The position numbers and the translations under genes were made by a program. Positions 28,601 to 43,600 of a DNA stretch of 64,000 nucleotides are shown here, in pieces. The stretch spans positions 58,279-122,278 of the forward strand of contig NMRA01000485.1 of the NCBI GenBank assembly GCA_002633005.1, written 5' to 3'. Numbering within the stretch: position 1 is the first letter of the stretch; every line of letters starts with the position of its first letter. A model generated the notes under the pieces. It did not search any database. It saw only the letters and a list, made by a program, of their open reading frames with translations, and was not told the DNA's origin. The DNA is from Phoronis australis. Taxonomy: Eukaryota > Phoronida > Phoronidae.

Positions 28601-31600
28601 ATCATGGGTGTTAATCTAGCTTCCCTTGTGTCAAGCAGAGCAATAACCCCAATAGTGATACTTAGGGGTGGCAACTTGAATTATTCCAACTATAGTGGAC
28701 TAAAATTGGTGGCTTTTTCGATTTGTTTAGCCTAAACATTTGAATTACCATTAAAAGTTATGTTGAACTCATTTTTTGAAGAGATGCAATAAAAATTAGA
28801 CAAAAACGATAAGTTATTAACCATAAGTTTCATACCCGGTAACCAGGGTACATAGTTGCTTAGGAATATAACAAAAGATCACCAGATTGTTTCTCAAAAG
28901 ACTATCTTGCAATCTTATCTCGTCTGGACATGAAACTGTACAAGAAATTTTTGCAATGAGTCAAAAAATCATGTGAAGAAAAACCAAAAAAGGTTCTGGA
29001 ATAATATTGCCTTTTCCACATTTGACAAGTAATGCATGAAGTTACCTATCAATAAGATTATAACATTGGTATCAACAACAGTACAAGATGACCTATGACC
29101 TGTGACCATACCTCCAAATCCCCCGATATGTTGGCACCAGCCAGTATCCCAGTGGCTGCTGGGAAAAATAATGCAAACACGGAGAAGAAGGTCTCACCCT
29201 CAGGGTAGGACGGGCCGAAGTTCTGGATGAAGATCTCTCCTGAAATCATCATTTCAAGACAACTTTCATACAGGCTATAAATAAAGCAGTTTAAATTTAC
29301 AATACTGGTTTTATGGACGAACAACACATTTTTGGGATTATCGTTCATGGGATAGACTCTGAACATGACGGTGATGTCCTAGTGACTTTCTCTTTTGGAA
29401 CTCTAGATTTTTGCCATCTGACACAACAGAAGACCTTGAACAAGTTGGAATTGGCAAATTTAAAGGGAATTGGGTTTAAAGCCAAAAAACAAAATTTTGG
29501 GGATATGGGAGACTTCCAGAGGCAACGTGGTGATTGGTCACATGAAACCAGATGCCAGTGCCCTCTAGAGGATGAGGAGGTACTTCATAACTGTTGTCTA
29601 AGGGACTTTTCACAAAGGCAAACATTCCCATATGCCACCCGCTGTGAAGACTAAGTAACTCCTGGTACAGCTAGGTGGCGCTATGAGTCACTAGTCCCAC
29701 ACGATCAGCCGACATTGGGATACTTCAGCTTAAAGTCCCCAGCTTCGACCAGAGCTATAAAACTCTAATAGTCACTTACAATAGTTCCGCATTTTCCTGT
29801 ACTGAATAACAGGCATCAAAAACGTTCTCAAAATCCACAAACCACGAAATGACTAATGCCCATGAAACAACAAAATACGTTGTTCTAGTGATTTTATTAC
29901 AAATCCGAAATTCTCGTCGCTGCCTGCGAGATATTGGCTGAAATCAAGGCCAGTGACTTAACCAGATTAATACGCGTAAATACCTGTTGACACTTGTCAA
30001 CTGGGACTTAGGTCCAACTACACAGCGTTAGACTGCAATCGATGGACATCCACGTTTGCTTCCGCTCATCTTAAAATATTTCTTTTGTCACCAATAACAT
30101 CTCTTCGAGTACGATGATTTCAGTAATTAAAAATCAGGGTTCACTTAGGCTAGTTTAAAATTTGTGGTAAAACACGACATAACAAACACTACCCCCCTTG
30201 GCTACAGTGAGCGTTGAACAGACTAATGATAAAGCTGGGGCGATATACAGCATGCAGTTGGGCAGGTGAAATTCAAAAAGGTTTGACGAACAAAACCGCA
30301 ACTAAACCACTGTACCTTTGGTTCACAATAACTTGATTGTTCTATTTATTTTGTTAAATCAGTACACACTCCGATCACACGTTCAAATTACAACAGAAAG
30401 TAAACCCCATAGTTTACATAACTCACCGCTGTATCCATGAAATCCTTCACTCTTTTTCTCAACAGATGGCGGTATAAATGTTCCAATGACTAGATTTAAC
30501 ATGGCAATGATGAGCAACCCTAACAACACGACTTGCGCCTGAAAAAAGAAATTAAACAAGTTAAACCATAGTGGGGAAATGTAATCTTTCACATTCCACA
30601 GTTCAATTAAATTTCAGAAACAAATATTTTTTGATGTCACTTTAATTTACGTTGAGCAAGAACATAATAAACGATATCTAGGACTTTTATAAACGACCTC
30701 AACTCTAAGTCAAATATCGAAACAACTATACATTTTTATGGTTGGTCAACCTCAATACACCTCGAGGCATTTTCTTGAGTCAGTATTGGATTACATTTCC
30801 TTCAGCTGTAGATTTTCTTCTTTGTTGAATTGTTTTTTCTTTTCTTTTTCGGTAACGCAAATAGAATCCCATCGTGGTAAAGAATATTACAAGGCCGCCT
30901 TTTTTAATTACAATTTTCTAGCCACCTAAATAGGGCAAAATGCAGCGTTAACCATTAAAATTCTCAGATGTAAATGCAAATTTCGTGAACGCTATGATTG
31001 CTATCTTTTGCTGTGTAGTGGAACGCCAATAGCGGTTGGCTCGTTTCAGCTTCACTAAAGAGTCAGTACACATGTAAATGGGAAGTCGATGCCAAATAAA
31101 TCAACAACAACCTCCAGATTGACTGGGCCTACTACTACTACACCATAATTCTTGATCCAACATATGGCCATGACAATTTCGCTGGTTATTGTCACTTGAT
31201 TTATAGCAATAGTGATTAATCTGCTCCAGCCATGGGCTCAAATAATGACTACTTGATGTCTGTGATCAGACTGTCATTAATCTCAAGGGCTGCAATCAAT
31301 GGTCAAGACCACCATATTCGTTGTAATAAACACTCCGCAAACGACTCGGCAAATTTTAATTTCAATTCAGATGGATTACAAAAAGCTGCTGAAAATCAGT
31401 TGACCACAGGATGCTGCCTTTCTTTTCAGAAAACAAAGGCCAAACAAAATAAAAATAAAAATCATTAATTTTAAGTATATTCGCAAATAACTCCTAACAT
31501 TTAAACAGCAAAGGTGTCGACACATTTCTGAATATAGACCACATTAAATTTGACAATTTTCTTCTAGAAAAAATTACTAATTAAGCCACTTGAAGAAATT

Positions 31601-34600
31601 AATTTGGGACACAAGGTTGAACCTTAAAGAGTCTTTAATTTAGAACACAATGCAGTATTTTCATCAAATTTTCAACAACGTAAACAAAAGAAACCGTTAC
31701 TTCTTGACTTGGATAAGAAGTACAGCTTAGCTGTAGTTAACAACACACGGCGGAATGTGAACGTTTGCACAGTGAGCTTTTGAAACTAAGTGGGGAATGA
31801 TTTTTTGTTTGAATTCGGGGAAACTTTTAGCGTAGTGACATTTCACCGACAAACTGCATCTCTAACTGCATACTATGGTCGCTTGCAATTACTCACACTT
31901 GATTACTTTATGGCTCACGAACAGTATTAAACTGACTGTATCTGCAGCTGGACTCTCATCCAAACCTCATTAAAGTGAATGTTTGTGTCCGAATGCAGCT
32001 GGCATGCATAAAAGTAGCAAGGGTATAAACACTTCCACTCAACAACACGTTTTCCTCCAAAGTAATAAAAATTAATTGAACACGAATATTCAGAAGTGTT
32101 GCAATCGATATATTCCTGACGTAACGATTGCACAGTAATCAGATTAGGAAACATGCAAGGTCCTGAACATTTTAAATGAAAGAAATGGTCAACACTCAGG
32201 TAAATGTAATTTCCATACGTTGCAGTGTGCCATTTTTGTAGGAAAATTTCCAAGCATGAAAAGTTTGACCAACTCAAAATGTGTAATATACCGTACTCGT
32301 CTGGGTTAGCGCCCAGGGCGCTTAAAATAGGAATCTAAAAAACAGGGGGGGGGGCAGTAAGCTGAGTGTGGGCGGTAACCCGGACGAGTACAGTATAAGT
32401 TAACTTTACCATAGTACGCATTATGGCAGTCAGTTGGAATTTCATTCCGTCAGTTTTTCAACAAAACTAAGGATTAAACTTCGCCTATCATCAGTTTTAT
32501 TTAAAACTGTGATGAAATGACACTTCGTGCAGTAGCAATGGAATCAGTCTTCCAAAATTGAAATATTGGCACTTTCTGTCATTATTATACACCACACCGT
32601 AATATACACTGAAGATCACCCAAAAATTATGTTAAGCAGAAAGATGTCTACATACGGCCGTTTAAAGTTATGTAACAGTCATACTGAAGTATTAGCAACA
32701 AGGAAATTTTCACAACAATAACGAGTTCAATCCACTAAAAATTACGAACATAGCTGTTATAAGAAAAACTACGACTGAAATGAAAATGTTTTACTAACAA
32801 ACTACTCAACAAGTGGTCACACGGAAAGTCCAATCGTATTATTCGCACCGTAGTCACCATAAATTGGATAAAGTAACTTGCTTTATTAGTAAAATTAATT
32901 GGTCTCTTTCTCAAACGATCATTTACAGTCTGCAGCTTGGTGACAGCAAACAAACAAAAGACAGGAAATACAGGGTATTATGAATGGCAAACTGAAGATT
33001 ATTCACCTGTACAAATCAGATAGTGTACCTTTAATTGCACACTGCTACTTCCTTCCCCAGGTTAACATTTACTCTACAGCAGGACAGCAATAGTAGCCTC
33101 ACCCAGAAAGGACAATTTAAAGGTGCCACACATAAATACCATCAAGCAAAATGACGAACTGTAGCATACTCATTTAAATTCTAAATTTTGGAACACGTCG
33201 CTTTAATTCACAACACTACCATTTGACATATCCATCAATCATCACGTAGAGCTCAGCAATAGGAATTAACGAGCAGTGGAAATCCAGAAAAGACATTTTA
33301 ATTTAAAGATGGTGCCTACAGTACACGCCAAAAATTAGCAGACAAAATGATCCCAACTTCGCCCATTGTGACGGATGAGCCCAAGCGGAATTCCATTTCA
33401 TACTGGCTGAATGCAGATGGAGTTCATGTTAATGAAGCAGTAACCAGAACGTCCTCTTATGACGGTGTGATGATATTTCACTTAATGTACTTTTGATGTG
33501 TACTGTAGAAACTCTACCAGCATTTGAACTGAAAGCATTATACTAAGTTGGACAAAAACATGGTGGCTCACTTCACAAACATGGCAACAATTGCTTAGCG
33601 AACTTGTCGCACCTGACTCTAAAAGAGTGGAGGTTAATGGCTTCAGCTTTTGACATTTATCGCAGGTTAATGACACGAAGACACCTACAAGGTAAGACTT
33701 TACTAACGCACTTCTTGCATAAACCTTTCCAATCCATATCTTATGAAATTATTTTTTTAAATAATAGGTGAAATTTACACCTGCAAACGTCTCTAAAAGA
33801 GTGGAGATTAATGACTTCAGCTTTTGACATTTATCGCAGGTTAATGACACGAAGACACCTACAGGGTAAGACTTTACTAACGCACTTCTTGCATAAACCT
33901 TTCCAATCCATATCTTACGAAATAATTTTTTTAAATAATAGGTGCAATTTACACCTGTAAACGAGAGGGCAGCTATTATAAATGTTACAAAATCTTGGTT
34001 TCGTGGCAATCTATTTGTTTCAAAAAGTTGGGCAGACCACAGTACAACCCCAAAAGTATTCTGACAAAGAGATCTCAAATCCCTGCCCCGATGGCCAAAA
34101 GTAGAATTCTTCATCACTAGTAGCCTTGACACATTGATGGTTCGATTTGATACGAAAGGTGAACTTGGGAGTCACTGGCAGGTGTCGCTGTCAATAACAT
34201 TATGCGTTGTGCTGTAATTTATTTGACAATATTTTATTCGCATAATCACCTGTCTTTTACTCTCGCTTCAGTCCCTTACCATCCGATACCATGTATTTAA
34301 AAATATGCCTACAAAATGTTTTCGAAGTGACAACTTTGCCCCCCATGCATAAAACTGCGATAACTTCAGTATTCTTCACCTACTGAAGCCAATCTGAAAG
34401 GTTCAAATAACTTCACTTTACACATTAGCCTCCTAAAAAACTAGTCGAGTTAAAGACCTCATCTCAAGGGATCTTTCTTGTTCAAAAACGCTTGAAAATT
34501 TAATTAAGTACCGAAATATGTTTCTTTCCACTTTTCCGACATAAGACTACAACTTTAAGCTTCCCTTTTTTAATGCAATTTTGTACAACTGCAGTGGAAA

Positions 34601-37600
34601 ATTGAAATCTACCAGTTGTGTACAAATTCAAGGATTTGTATCTCCCCTTGACGGTCTTCTCATTCAATTGTTCCTGAACGAATTTCACTTCCGACTCTGC
34701 GGTAAGGCTAAAATGACAAAGTGGCAACCGGTTCCCGATAGTGCCCAGTGCTAAATTTTATGGATTTTTAGCCGACTGCGATTTTGTCAGGATGACCCCA
34801 TAGGTCATTTCTTTGTAACATACTTTAACACCCTAATATATACTTTATTGAAATCACATACATATCAGATATATAATAGATAATTTTGGTTACTTTGAAC
34901 CAAAAGCTCAGTCTTGAACTATGTCGCAGCACAGAATATATAAACCACAGTGCATCATTTTAAACATTATGCCCCAGTCCCATGTAAGAACGGATGAACG
35001 CGGCAATCCCGGAAAATGTTGGATCCGGCTGGATCTAGGATAATCCATAATCATTTTGTTCAACATAGACCATCATTCCGACAAATGTCACAGCGGAGGC
35101 AAAATGAATGCTACAAGGACAAAGGCTAGCACAGAAGGACAAACACGGCAGCAATACGAAAGCAACAAGGTGCCCACACCGGCAACCACGAACAGTTCTG
35201 GACACTCAATGCAGAATGACCGACCAACAGGTCATAGACACCGACCCCACAAAAAGTCAAAAGTTTGTAAAAAACATAGACTGATTTTGGTGATTCTGTC
35301 ATTCTGCATATGGATCTTGGATGTGTATTCGGTGTTCTTCCACGTACTTGCCGTGTTTCTACGCTGTTTGTCCATGTTGGCACCCTATTCCTCTGTAGCA
35401 GCCCCATGTTCATTTGTGATGGAAGCTCAGGAAATCTTACTGTACCTGCCTGTTCCGTGTAGCTGCCATGTTGGGTTCAAAGAATGAATAGCTCAAGGCT
35501 TTAGTCTTTGTTGCCAAAATTGCTATTGCTTGACCCAATTTTGAAAATTCAAGAACCGACAGTTTAATTTTTATTCATCTATTCATACTTTATAGTTTTC
35601 ATTAGTTTTCCTGACCCAAAATGAAAACAGAAACATAGAGCCTAGATGCTTTTAACAGTTAGATAATTATGTGCCAAGAAACTGTACCCTCATTATGTGA
35701 CCTAGTGAATACAGCCACTCTATTGATACCTTTCCCCCTATGAATGGAATGTGAATAGAAGGGGTCCACCTGACCATAAAGCATTGGAGAAATTCATTTA
35801 AAAGAGTTTTTCAGATCCGTCCATCACCATTTTTATGGCTAGCAGGGTGAGAAGGAGCCTAAGAAATAATTGTAAAGTATAGCAACCACCATAAAAATGT
35901 TTTACACAGAACCAAGACACCTTAAGTTGGCAAAGTTATCCATCATGGAAAACGGGAGACATGAATGTTAACATGAAAAGGTGTCACAGCCGAAGTTGAA
36001 TCTATCCGCAAATTTGCTCGTGGCATATTGATAAGAACAAGTCTACAAAATTTCATTCATCAAGGGTTTTAGAGATACAAGAACGAATGCCTATTCGGAT
36101 GGACAGAGTTGACGGCAGAAATGATCAGCAAGGCAGACAACGACAGGAGGGTGTTATTCAGATACCAGTCATTTCTCGACTGGGTGATTATCTCACAACT
36201 GTCTTCACAAGGTTGTTGACTTCAGAAGACTTAATGATCGAAAAAAGAACATAATGACACGTAGTAAATGACAAATAATGATTCTTACAGCGAAAAGAAA
36301 TTGTTAGCGACCAAATATTAAGGTGCAATTTGAAGAGAGGTTATTAATAGCCACTTTACAACATAACATGTTTTGTTCGTGACAGACTACCCTGAAAATC
36401 CTTCTCTAATTTTCGGGTCGGTCGAAATTCCTGAGTAAACCACATGCCTTTATTTGGCATGTAACATGCGATTTCACGCTAATGCACATTAGCTGATGGA
36501 GTAAGATAAGAGTTGCCTAACAAAACAACACGTCTATTTTCACTTTTTCGCTCTTCCGATGGATTTAAACTAATAGAAAATTAGAAATCTTCATAAAATT
36601 TTATCTCCATACGTGCTCTCTCCGTAAATATCGGTGAAGTTTTAGTTGAGGTTGCTCCATCTAAGGTTGCAGATTTAGGGATTAAAGTAAATTTCATAGC
36701 ATTTTCATTACATTCTTTAAAATTGTTACGCAACTTAACAATCACTACTGCATTGTGGGATATTCAAATGATTTGTACAAAAAGACTTCCCTCATAACAT
36801 TACAATGCATAAATGTCGTTAATACTGTCTATTCTGTAAGAGAGATTGCTAATTCATCACAATTTAAAAATTTTTATTTCCTTAAAATTGTGTTCTTTTG
36901 GTAACCTTATGCAAGGCAGACATACTGATAGAGTGATAAAAATATAACCTCATGACATACTTCAACGCCATACATTAATAGATTTAAAGTCCTTTGTATG
37001 ATTAAGCCGCCCTGTTGTTTTACATAACCTACAGTGGTATGAAGGCTATGACTTACCACGATTATATGAAGGCTATGACTTACCACGATTATATGAAGGC
37101 TACGACTTACCATGATTATATGAACTAAGTATAACCAACTTCAGCAGCTCATTCATGCATTTTGTCACTAAACTGAAACCGACTTCAGATTTTCTTTTCC
37201 TGTAGGAAAAAAATTTCCTGGTGGCTTTTTGTTCAGCGACGTCTGCAGGGGCCCGTTCCAAGAAACTGACTTAAATTCAATTTTGATGTGAGTCTAAGAT
37301 TTGTCTCAACTTCCAAACTTCCACATGCGTAAGTTAGTCAAAATTAAGACAAAACTTAAGTCAAAAACTTATAAGTCAAACTTAAGATCATCTCTTTTTC
37401 GAAACGGACTTCAGACAAATTTAAGTTTTATGATCCTAAAACTGACAGAAATTTAAGATTTGTCTTTAGTTAGCTAAGTCATTTTTTTTGGAACGGGCCC
37501 CAGGTCCTTTGCGGAGTATCAACTTTATTTACATTGAACTATGGTATTTGTTAGTATGTAGTGAGTATAAAGAATATAACTACTCCTAACAGAAACCTCA

Positions 37601-40600
37601 TTTGAATACTGAAACACCTGCCCTCACCAACTGTTTAGGACATCACAGCTTGCCATCAACACATTTTGTAACAGATAGTCATTATTAGCAAGCACAGTTG
37701 GAATTATGAGTTGTAAAAAATTAGTGCCTCGTGTTACGCCAAATTGAAATTCCCAACAAATCACTCCCAACTGCCTCTGAAAAGGCCAATTGTGCTGTCA
37801 AAACCAGGCCAATAACTTGGTAAACGATTATTTTTCTTTTGAGAATGAGGTTGTACAAGGCACAACATCATTGCTATTTAGTATCGACTTCAGATTCAAG
37901 CCAGCCATTAACACAGAAACATCGTAATATGGCTGAAATCGCACGGATGTCATTATACTTCAGTAATCTTGCAAAGTGTTGTGTCAGGTTCGAATCCCCA
38001 TGGAAGCTGTGCTCTCAGGAATGTTGCGTCTGACGTCCACAACGCACTTTTCTCTGTGCTAACATTTTGACGTTGTGCCAAACATAATCATCCACATTTT
38101 CCAGGCAGTTTGAAAGTGAATAGATTATGATGCCATTAAAAGGACATAATCGTATATTTTTACAGACGAAAAACACATTTTGGAAATATTGTTGGATGGG
38201 ATAGAGTTCGTGAAGTTGTTAGCTTAGACTAGGACTGGAAAACAAACCAAATCCACTGGGTTTCTTTGATTTTATTACAAATCGCTGATTCTCTTCGCTG
38301 TCTGCAGGACATTCGCTTGAATCAGGGCCAATGATTTAACAGTTAAATAATGAACTTTTTCTATCCCAGCATGGATTCGAACCTGAAACTTTCGCTGTCA
38401 CAGTCAAACGCACTGCTGGCGAAGCCAAATCCTGCTCGAAAAATGTTTTAACAGATCTCAGAGAAATCAAACTTCTCGCAGATAATGTCACCTTAAAAAC
38501 TTACCCTTCCATTCATATCAACACCCACTTCCGATTTAACGACAACCATGAATTTTCAAAACATTTTTCACTTTTGAATGTCTGCATTTCTGCTCTATAA
38601 CTTATGCACTCCTATGAAAATTTAGCATATAAATAAAACTACAGAAATCTTAGCATATAAATAAAATTACAGAAATCTTAGCAAAAAATAAAACTACAGA
38701 AATCTTAGCAGGCAAATAAAACTACAGAAATCTTAGCAGACAAATAAAACTACAGAAATCTTAGCAGACAAATAAAACTACAGAAATCTTAGCATACAAA
38801 TAAGACTACAGAAATCTTAGCAAACAAATAAAACTACAAAAATCTTAGCATATAAATAAAACTACAGAAACCTTAGCATATAAATAGAACTACAGAAATC
38901 TTAGCATATATAAATAGAACTACAGAAATCTTAGCATATATAAATAAAACTACAGAAATCTTAGCATATATAAAAAAAATACAGAAATCTTAGCACATAA
39001 ATCATTCATGGAAAAATTCTTAACAAATGCCAACCTCCCTCTCCTTCCTTCTTCACTCACCTCCTTCCTGCCCCTCTCTCCACCTCCCTTCCTTCCCACA
39101 TCCCTCCCTCCCCTCCTCCCTTCCCTCCCCTCCTCCCTTCCCTTCCCTCCCTTTCCCCATCCTTTCCCCCACCGTTATCAACCGTTCTTTCCCGAAAACA
39201 GCAAAAGGCCAGTCACAAGGGCTTAAGTAAGGCTACTCCCTCTGTTGCCCATTTTAATCAACTCACCCGTGCCTCCCACTCCATACCGATCAAAGCAACA
39301 CAGAGTAGAGCGATGATAGTCACAATCCCAATAATGCGGACGTCATTAACTTCGTCAAAGATTAAAGCATCAAAATCCTGAAATAACAGCACCAAATTGT
39401 CGTCCAGATTACAATAAATCACCTCAACACAAAATATCACACCGTATGCCAGTGAACTGAAATAATTTCTTGTCCAAAATCCCAACAAAGGTTAACTTGC
39501 CATAAAACTGCTGAGTACCAGCCAGATACCCGTCAATGAATCCGAAAGATTTTCAATCAGCCAGCACCACAATCTATTTGGCAAGTCAGATCCAGTCCTA
39601 ATCTTGATGCGTATAGTCTTCAGCAGCATGGTGATTTGCCAGAGTTCCTCTGAACTCCCCTCAGTATTTCTCTATACACTTAATATTTACCACAGCACAA
39701 CATGAACGCCAAGTGCACTTCACAATCTGAACTTAAACTACATCTCAAGATACTAATAATATTCAAATTTATTCTCACTAGGCCTGAGCTGCGCAATAGA
39801 TGATAGAATTTCTTCAACTCAAAGTGTGCTGAAATTCACAATTTTGCTGAAAACAAAAAAAAACAGCAAGCAATGCAATGCCACAAGCGGATTTAAGGGG
39901 CCCGCCGTGGTCGCAGACAACACCTCCCTTATGGACAACAAAAACCCCTGTATAATATTTTTGGGACCATTTTCCTTCAAAAACTGTGGTTGGTCCCTCC
40001 TTATGACACCCTAGATCTGCAACCGGAATACCTGATTGCAAAATACTCACTGTACGTAAAACACCCTGCTATTTTACTGGTAAAAAATAAAGCAAAAGCA
40101 ATGGAGCTATCTTTAATTAAACTGCTGTTAAAACTGACTGGGATTCTTGTATTGAGTAAACATACCTTCATTATGTCCCGGATGGTTTCTGCAAAACCCA
40201 CCACGTACATGGCTACAGCAACTGCATTAGCTACAGAGAATATGAGGCCGATGGCACCACCAAATTCGGGACCAAGGCTGCGTGAGATCATGTAGTAGGC
40301 GCCACCTAGGGGATTAAATCAGGTATTGTCATAGAATATGCGAATGTTTAGTGATGACGTTATCTACCACTATTATGACGCGATTTGGACCCACAAATAG
40401 GAAAAAATACAATCACATTGCATTTTCAAATATTTTTTCCGATTCAAGTAACCATGGGGGGCAATTTAGCAACTGAAATGCTCACAAATGTGTTTGGATA
40501 AATCAGTGTGCTCCGACAATGGTTGCTCACATTGTATGCTACTGCAGAGTTGAGATGGATTAAGTGAATTTTTAGCACTCATTTTTGTCCGAGATAGGTG

Positions 40601-43600
40601 AGGTTTTATGTTAAATGCTTTCAAATTGCAGAATACAACTTCAAGTTGTATATAAAACTAAGAAAACGAAGTTCTAATGTTATTGTAATATCGACGCCCC
40701 ATAGCAGAGCCATCTTCGACAACCATTGGCATTGTTTTGGTTTGCGTTTCTGGGTGGAACCCTTCTTATTTTCTATACATAGAGTTGGTGTTCCTAATTA
40801 CTAGATTTGGAAAAATTTTCAGTCACAACTTCTAGAACTTACTGTAAAATAATTTCCTCGACCCACACACCAATTGACAAGCTCAGGAGTTGTTTAGTGC
40901 ACCTCAAGGACAAACATAATTGTGTTGATGTCAGTGGAGTGGTGTATCACATTTTGTGAGATTGGTATGAATGTGATGAATGTGAAGATTCATGGATTGG
41001 TGAGACTGAACACCAGAACAGAACGCACCGGAACGCAAATGCCAATGGCTTAAACTCTACAGTATTTGATTACCTACAGTAGGTGACATGTGACACTCGC
41101 GGATGTGAAGGTACTGGACAGAGAGAATTCCTGGTCTGAGCGAAGTGTGAGATAGGTCTGGGTTGAGGTCAATAAACCCTCTCTGAATAAACACGGAGGG
41201 GTCAGATTTAAGGTGTGTGACTGTCTAGGAACACTAGCAGAGTGCGACAAAATTTTTGTAGGAACCAGTCAGTTATCAATCTCCAGTAGATGGTGCAAAG
41301 CAGCTCTGCAATATTACACGTATTACAGTACGCTTCAGGAGTTGTGATTAATAATTTTTTCATATCTAGTTATTCACCTGGATGAATGATAGTGTCCATC
41401 ATTCCTAATCACACACTATAACATATTGGAGCAAATGGTCTGCATAAGAAATTACACTGGTATCTAGTGAACAGGAACGCTATCTGTTTGCTCACCTCCT
41501 CTGACCTCTCCGTTGGTGCATATAGCTGACATGGACAACGATGTGATAACAGTGACAACAGTGGCTAATAAGATGATAACAGAGGTCAGGCCAATACCGG
41601 CAGCTCCCACGACCCAGGAGAGGCGTAGGAACAGCATGACCCCCCAGATGTTGAGAAGACATCGTACCTGTAGGAAGTGAATGGAAACCATGTTAAGTTG
41701 ACAAGAATAATGTACAGTGGATACAGGCCTTTATGCAGCGTACGTCCTGGGCGTCCAAGTGGATGCCCTAGCACTAATACGGATGCCCTGGCAAGGACGC
41801 CCAATGTATCATTTGGACACCCACTATCAATAGGAACCTTTGTTTTGTAAACTTAGATGTAAAAAACCTTGGTCTATGCATTTTTTATAAAAAAATCTGT
41901 GTGTTTGGGGGGATTGCTGGGGGTGGGGGGTTACGCGTTAGAATCATGGACGCCCTGGAATACTGGGAACACCATTTTGGACACCTTTTTTTCGGAATCC
42001 TGGATAAAGGCCTGAGCAGATATGATATGGAACCTATAGCAAATTAATAAAATAAAATAAAATAAATGTACAGTGGATATGATAATGTCTAAGAGACATG
42101 GAACCTATAGCAAATTAAGAATAATGTACAGTAGATGTGACAATGTCTAAGAGACATGGAACCTATAGCAAATTAAGAATAATGTACAGTGGATATGACA
42201 ATGTCCATGGTACATCATGGACATGTATAGTTAAGACATGACAAGATCATAATGTATGGAATATCAATATAAGATTGTAAAAATAGATAGTTCATAATTT
42301 TATCTGTAAATTCTTTTTTGAACATTAAAAACTTCCAAGAAGACGGTACTTGTTCAGCTGAGACATTAGAATATCTTTTGGAATTGGTAAAATATTTTGG
42401 ATAGATCTTAACCGCAATGTTATAGGCAAGTGTACCAGTCGACATGTGAACATCCTCTCCAGTAGTTTTTGTATAAATTAGCGAAGTGGAACTGCTACCC
42501 AATATTACGTTACTATTGGGGGACTATTTATAATTATAATAAATGTGCGAAATAAATAACAAATTTACCACATCACCGTCTCTCATTAAACCAAACTTCT
42601 ATATTCTAGAAGTCAAAATGAGAAATAAAACCTAAAATTTCATCAATTGTGAAAAAAATAATTGCCAAAATTGCACTTCTTGCATTTTTCAAGGGCTTCT
42701 AACGTGTGAATGCCCATACTGTTTTCAAAGTATTGTCTGTAAGTAACTATAGTGCAGTTGGTGTGAAAAAAATGGGAAAATAAAATTTCTCCTGACTGTC
42801 CTAAATTGGTAAGATTGGACTGCAGTGTTACCTAATGGTTACATAAAGAATTGTTCAATAGCACAATTTGTAAATTTCACACATTAATTAAAACGGCTAA
42901 ACTCACTTTCCATCACAAAAACCAACCTTTGATTAAAAGTTGAGGTTTGGGATTTTAGCTTGAGCAATAGCGCCAAACAAAATTTGATCATGTTATTGAT
43001 ACACTGGGGTTTTGCTAGAAATTACTAAATTTTAGAAAGACACGGTCACGTGACTGAACTAGTGGTAGATTGGTTAAAAAATCAAAAATCAATTTCTACA
43101 GACTTTATGCTTTTTGAAAATATTACTTCTGGTGATTTAAAATCTATAGCTTTAAAATAATCACTTCTTGTTTTCTGTGGTTTTAGTGTGGTCAGGTATA
43201 GCTTGCATGAGTTACTTCGTTATTTTAGGTCTAATAAACCAGTCTATTCTTATTCATGCAACTTACTTTGAGGTTGGTCACCTTTAGACCTCCCCATGAA
43301 ATGCTCAAAATAACTACAGCGTAATTACCAAAGTGACAAGCTCATCAAGACACAAAGTCAACTGGTGCAGTGGAACTTTTTTTATTCCTACACTGCGCAG
43401 CTTGGAAAGCATAATTAAAATTATTATTCGATTTCATGTTGAGCTCACCGATTTTGTTCGTGAGCTGCAAAAATTAGAACTGCCTAAGAAACATCTCAAC
43501 AGCTTATGACTTTATTAAAACTACGTAGGTAAGAAATTCATAGTTAACGACACAGCTATCACAGTGCACTTGATGCAAATTTATCAAACTTTACCCGGGT

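Larger units (their letters stand above)
30539..39266 (-). other. NKCC intron 5 (8.7 kb), remaining sequence
   Basis: Holds the MITEs, SINEs and tandem repeats listed separately. 30600-32280 and 35490-37030 show no gene and no clear element, except a short patch at 36055-36115 resembling the element at 6231 (GGGTTTTAGAGATACAAG, then ATGGACAGAG). Confidence 0.5.

Noticed and set aside
29313-29654. 113-codon plus-strand ORF
   Set aside because: Begins in a dispersed repeat, no family match, no splice or promoter context.
39008-39230. Proline/leucine-rich plus-strand ORFs
   Set aside because: Low-complexity translation of the C/T tract.
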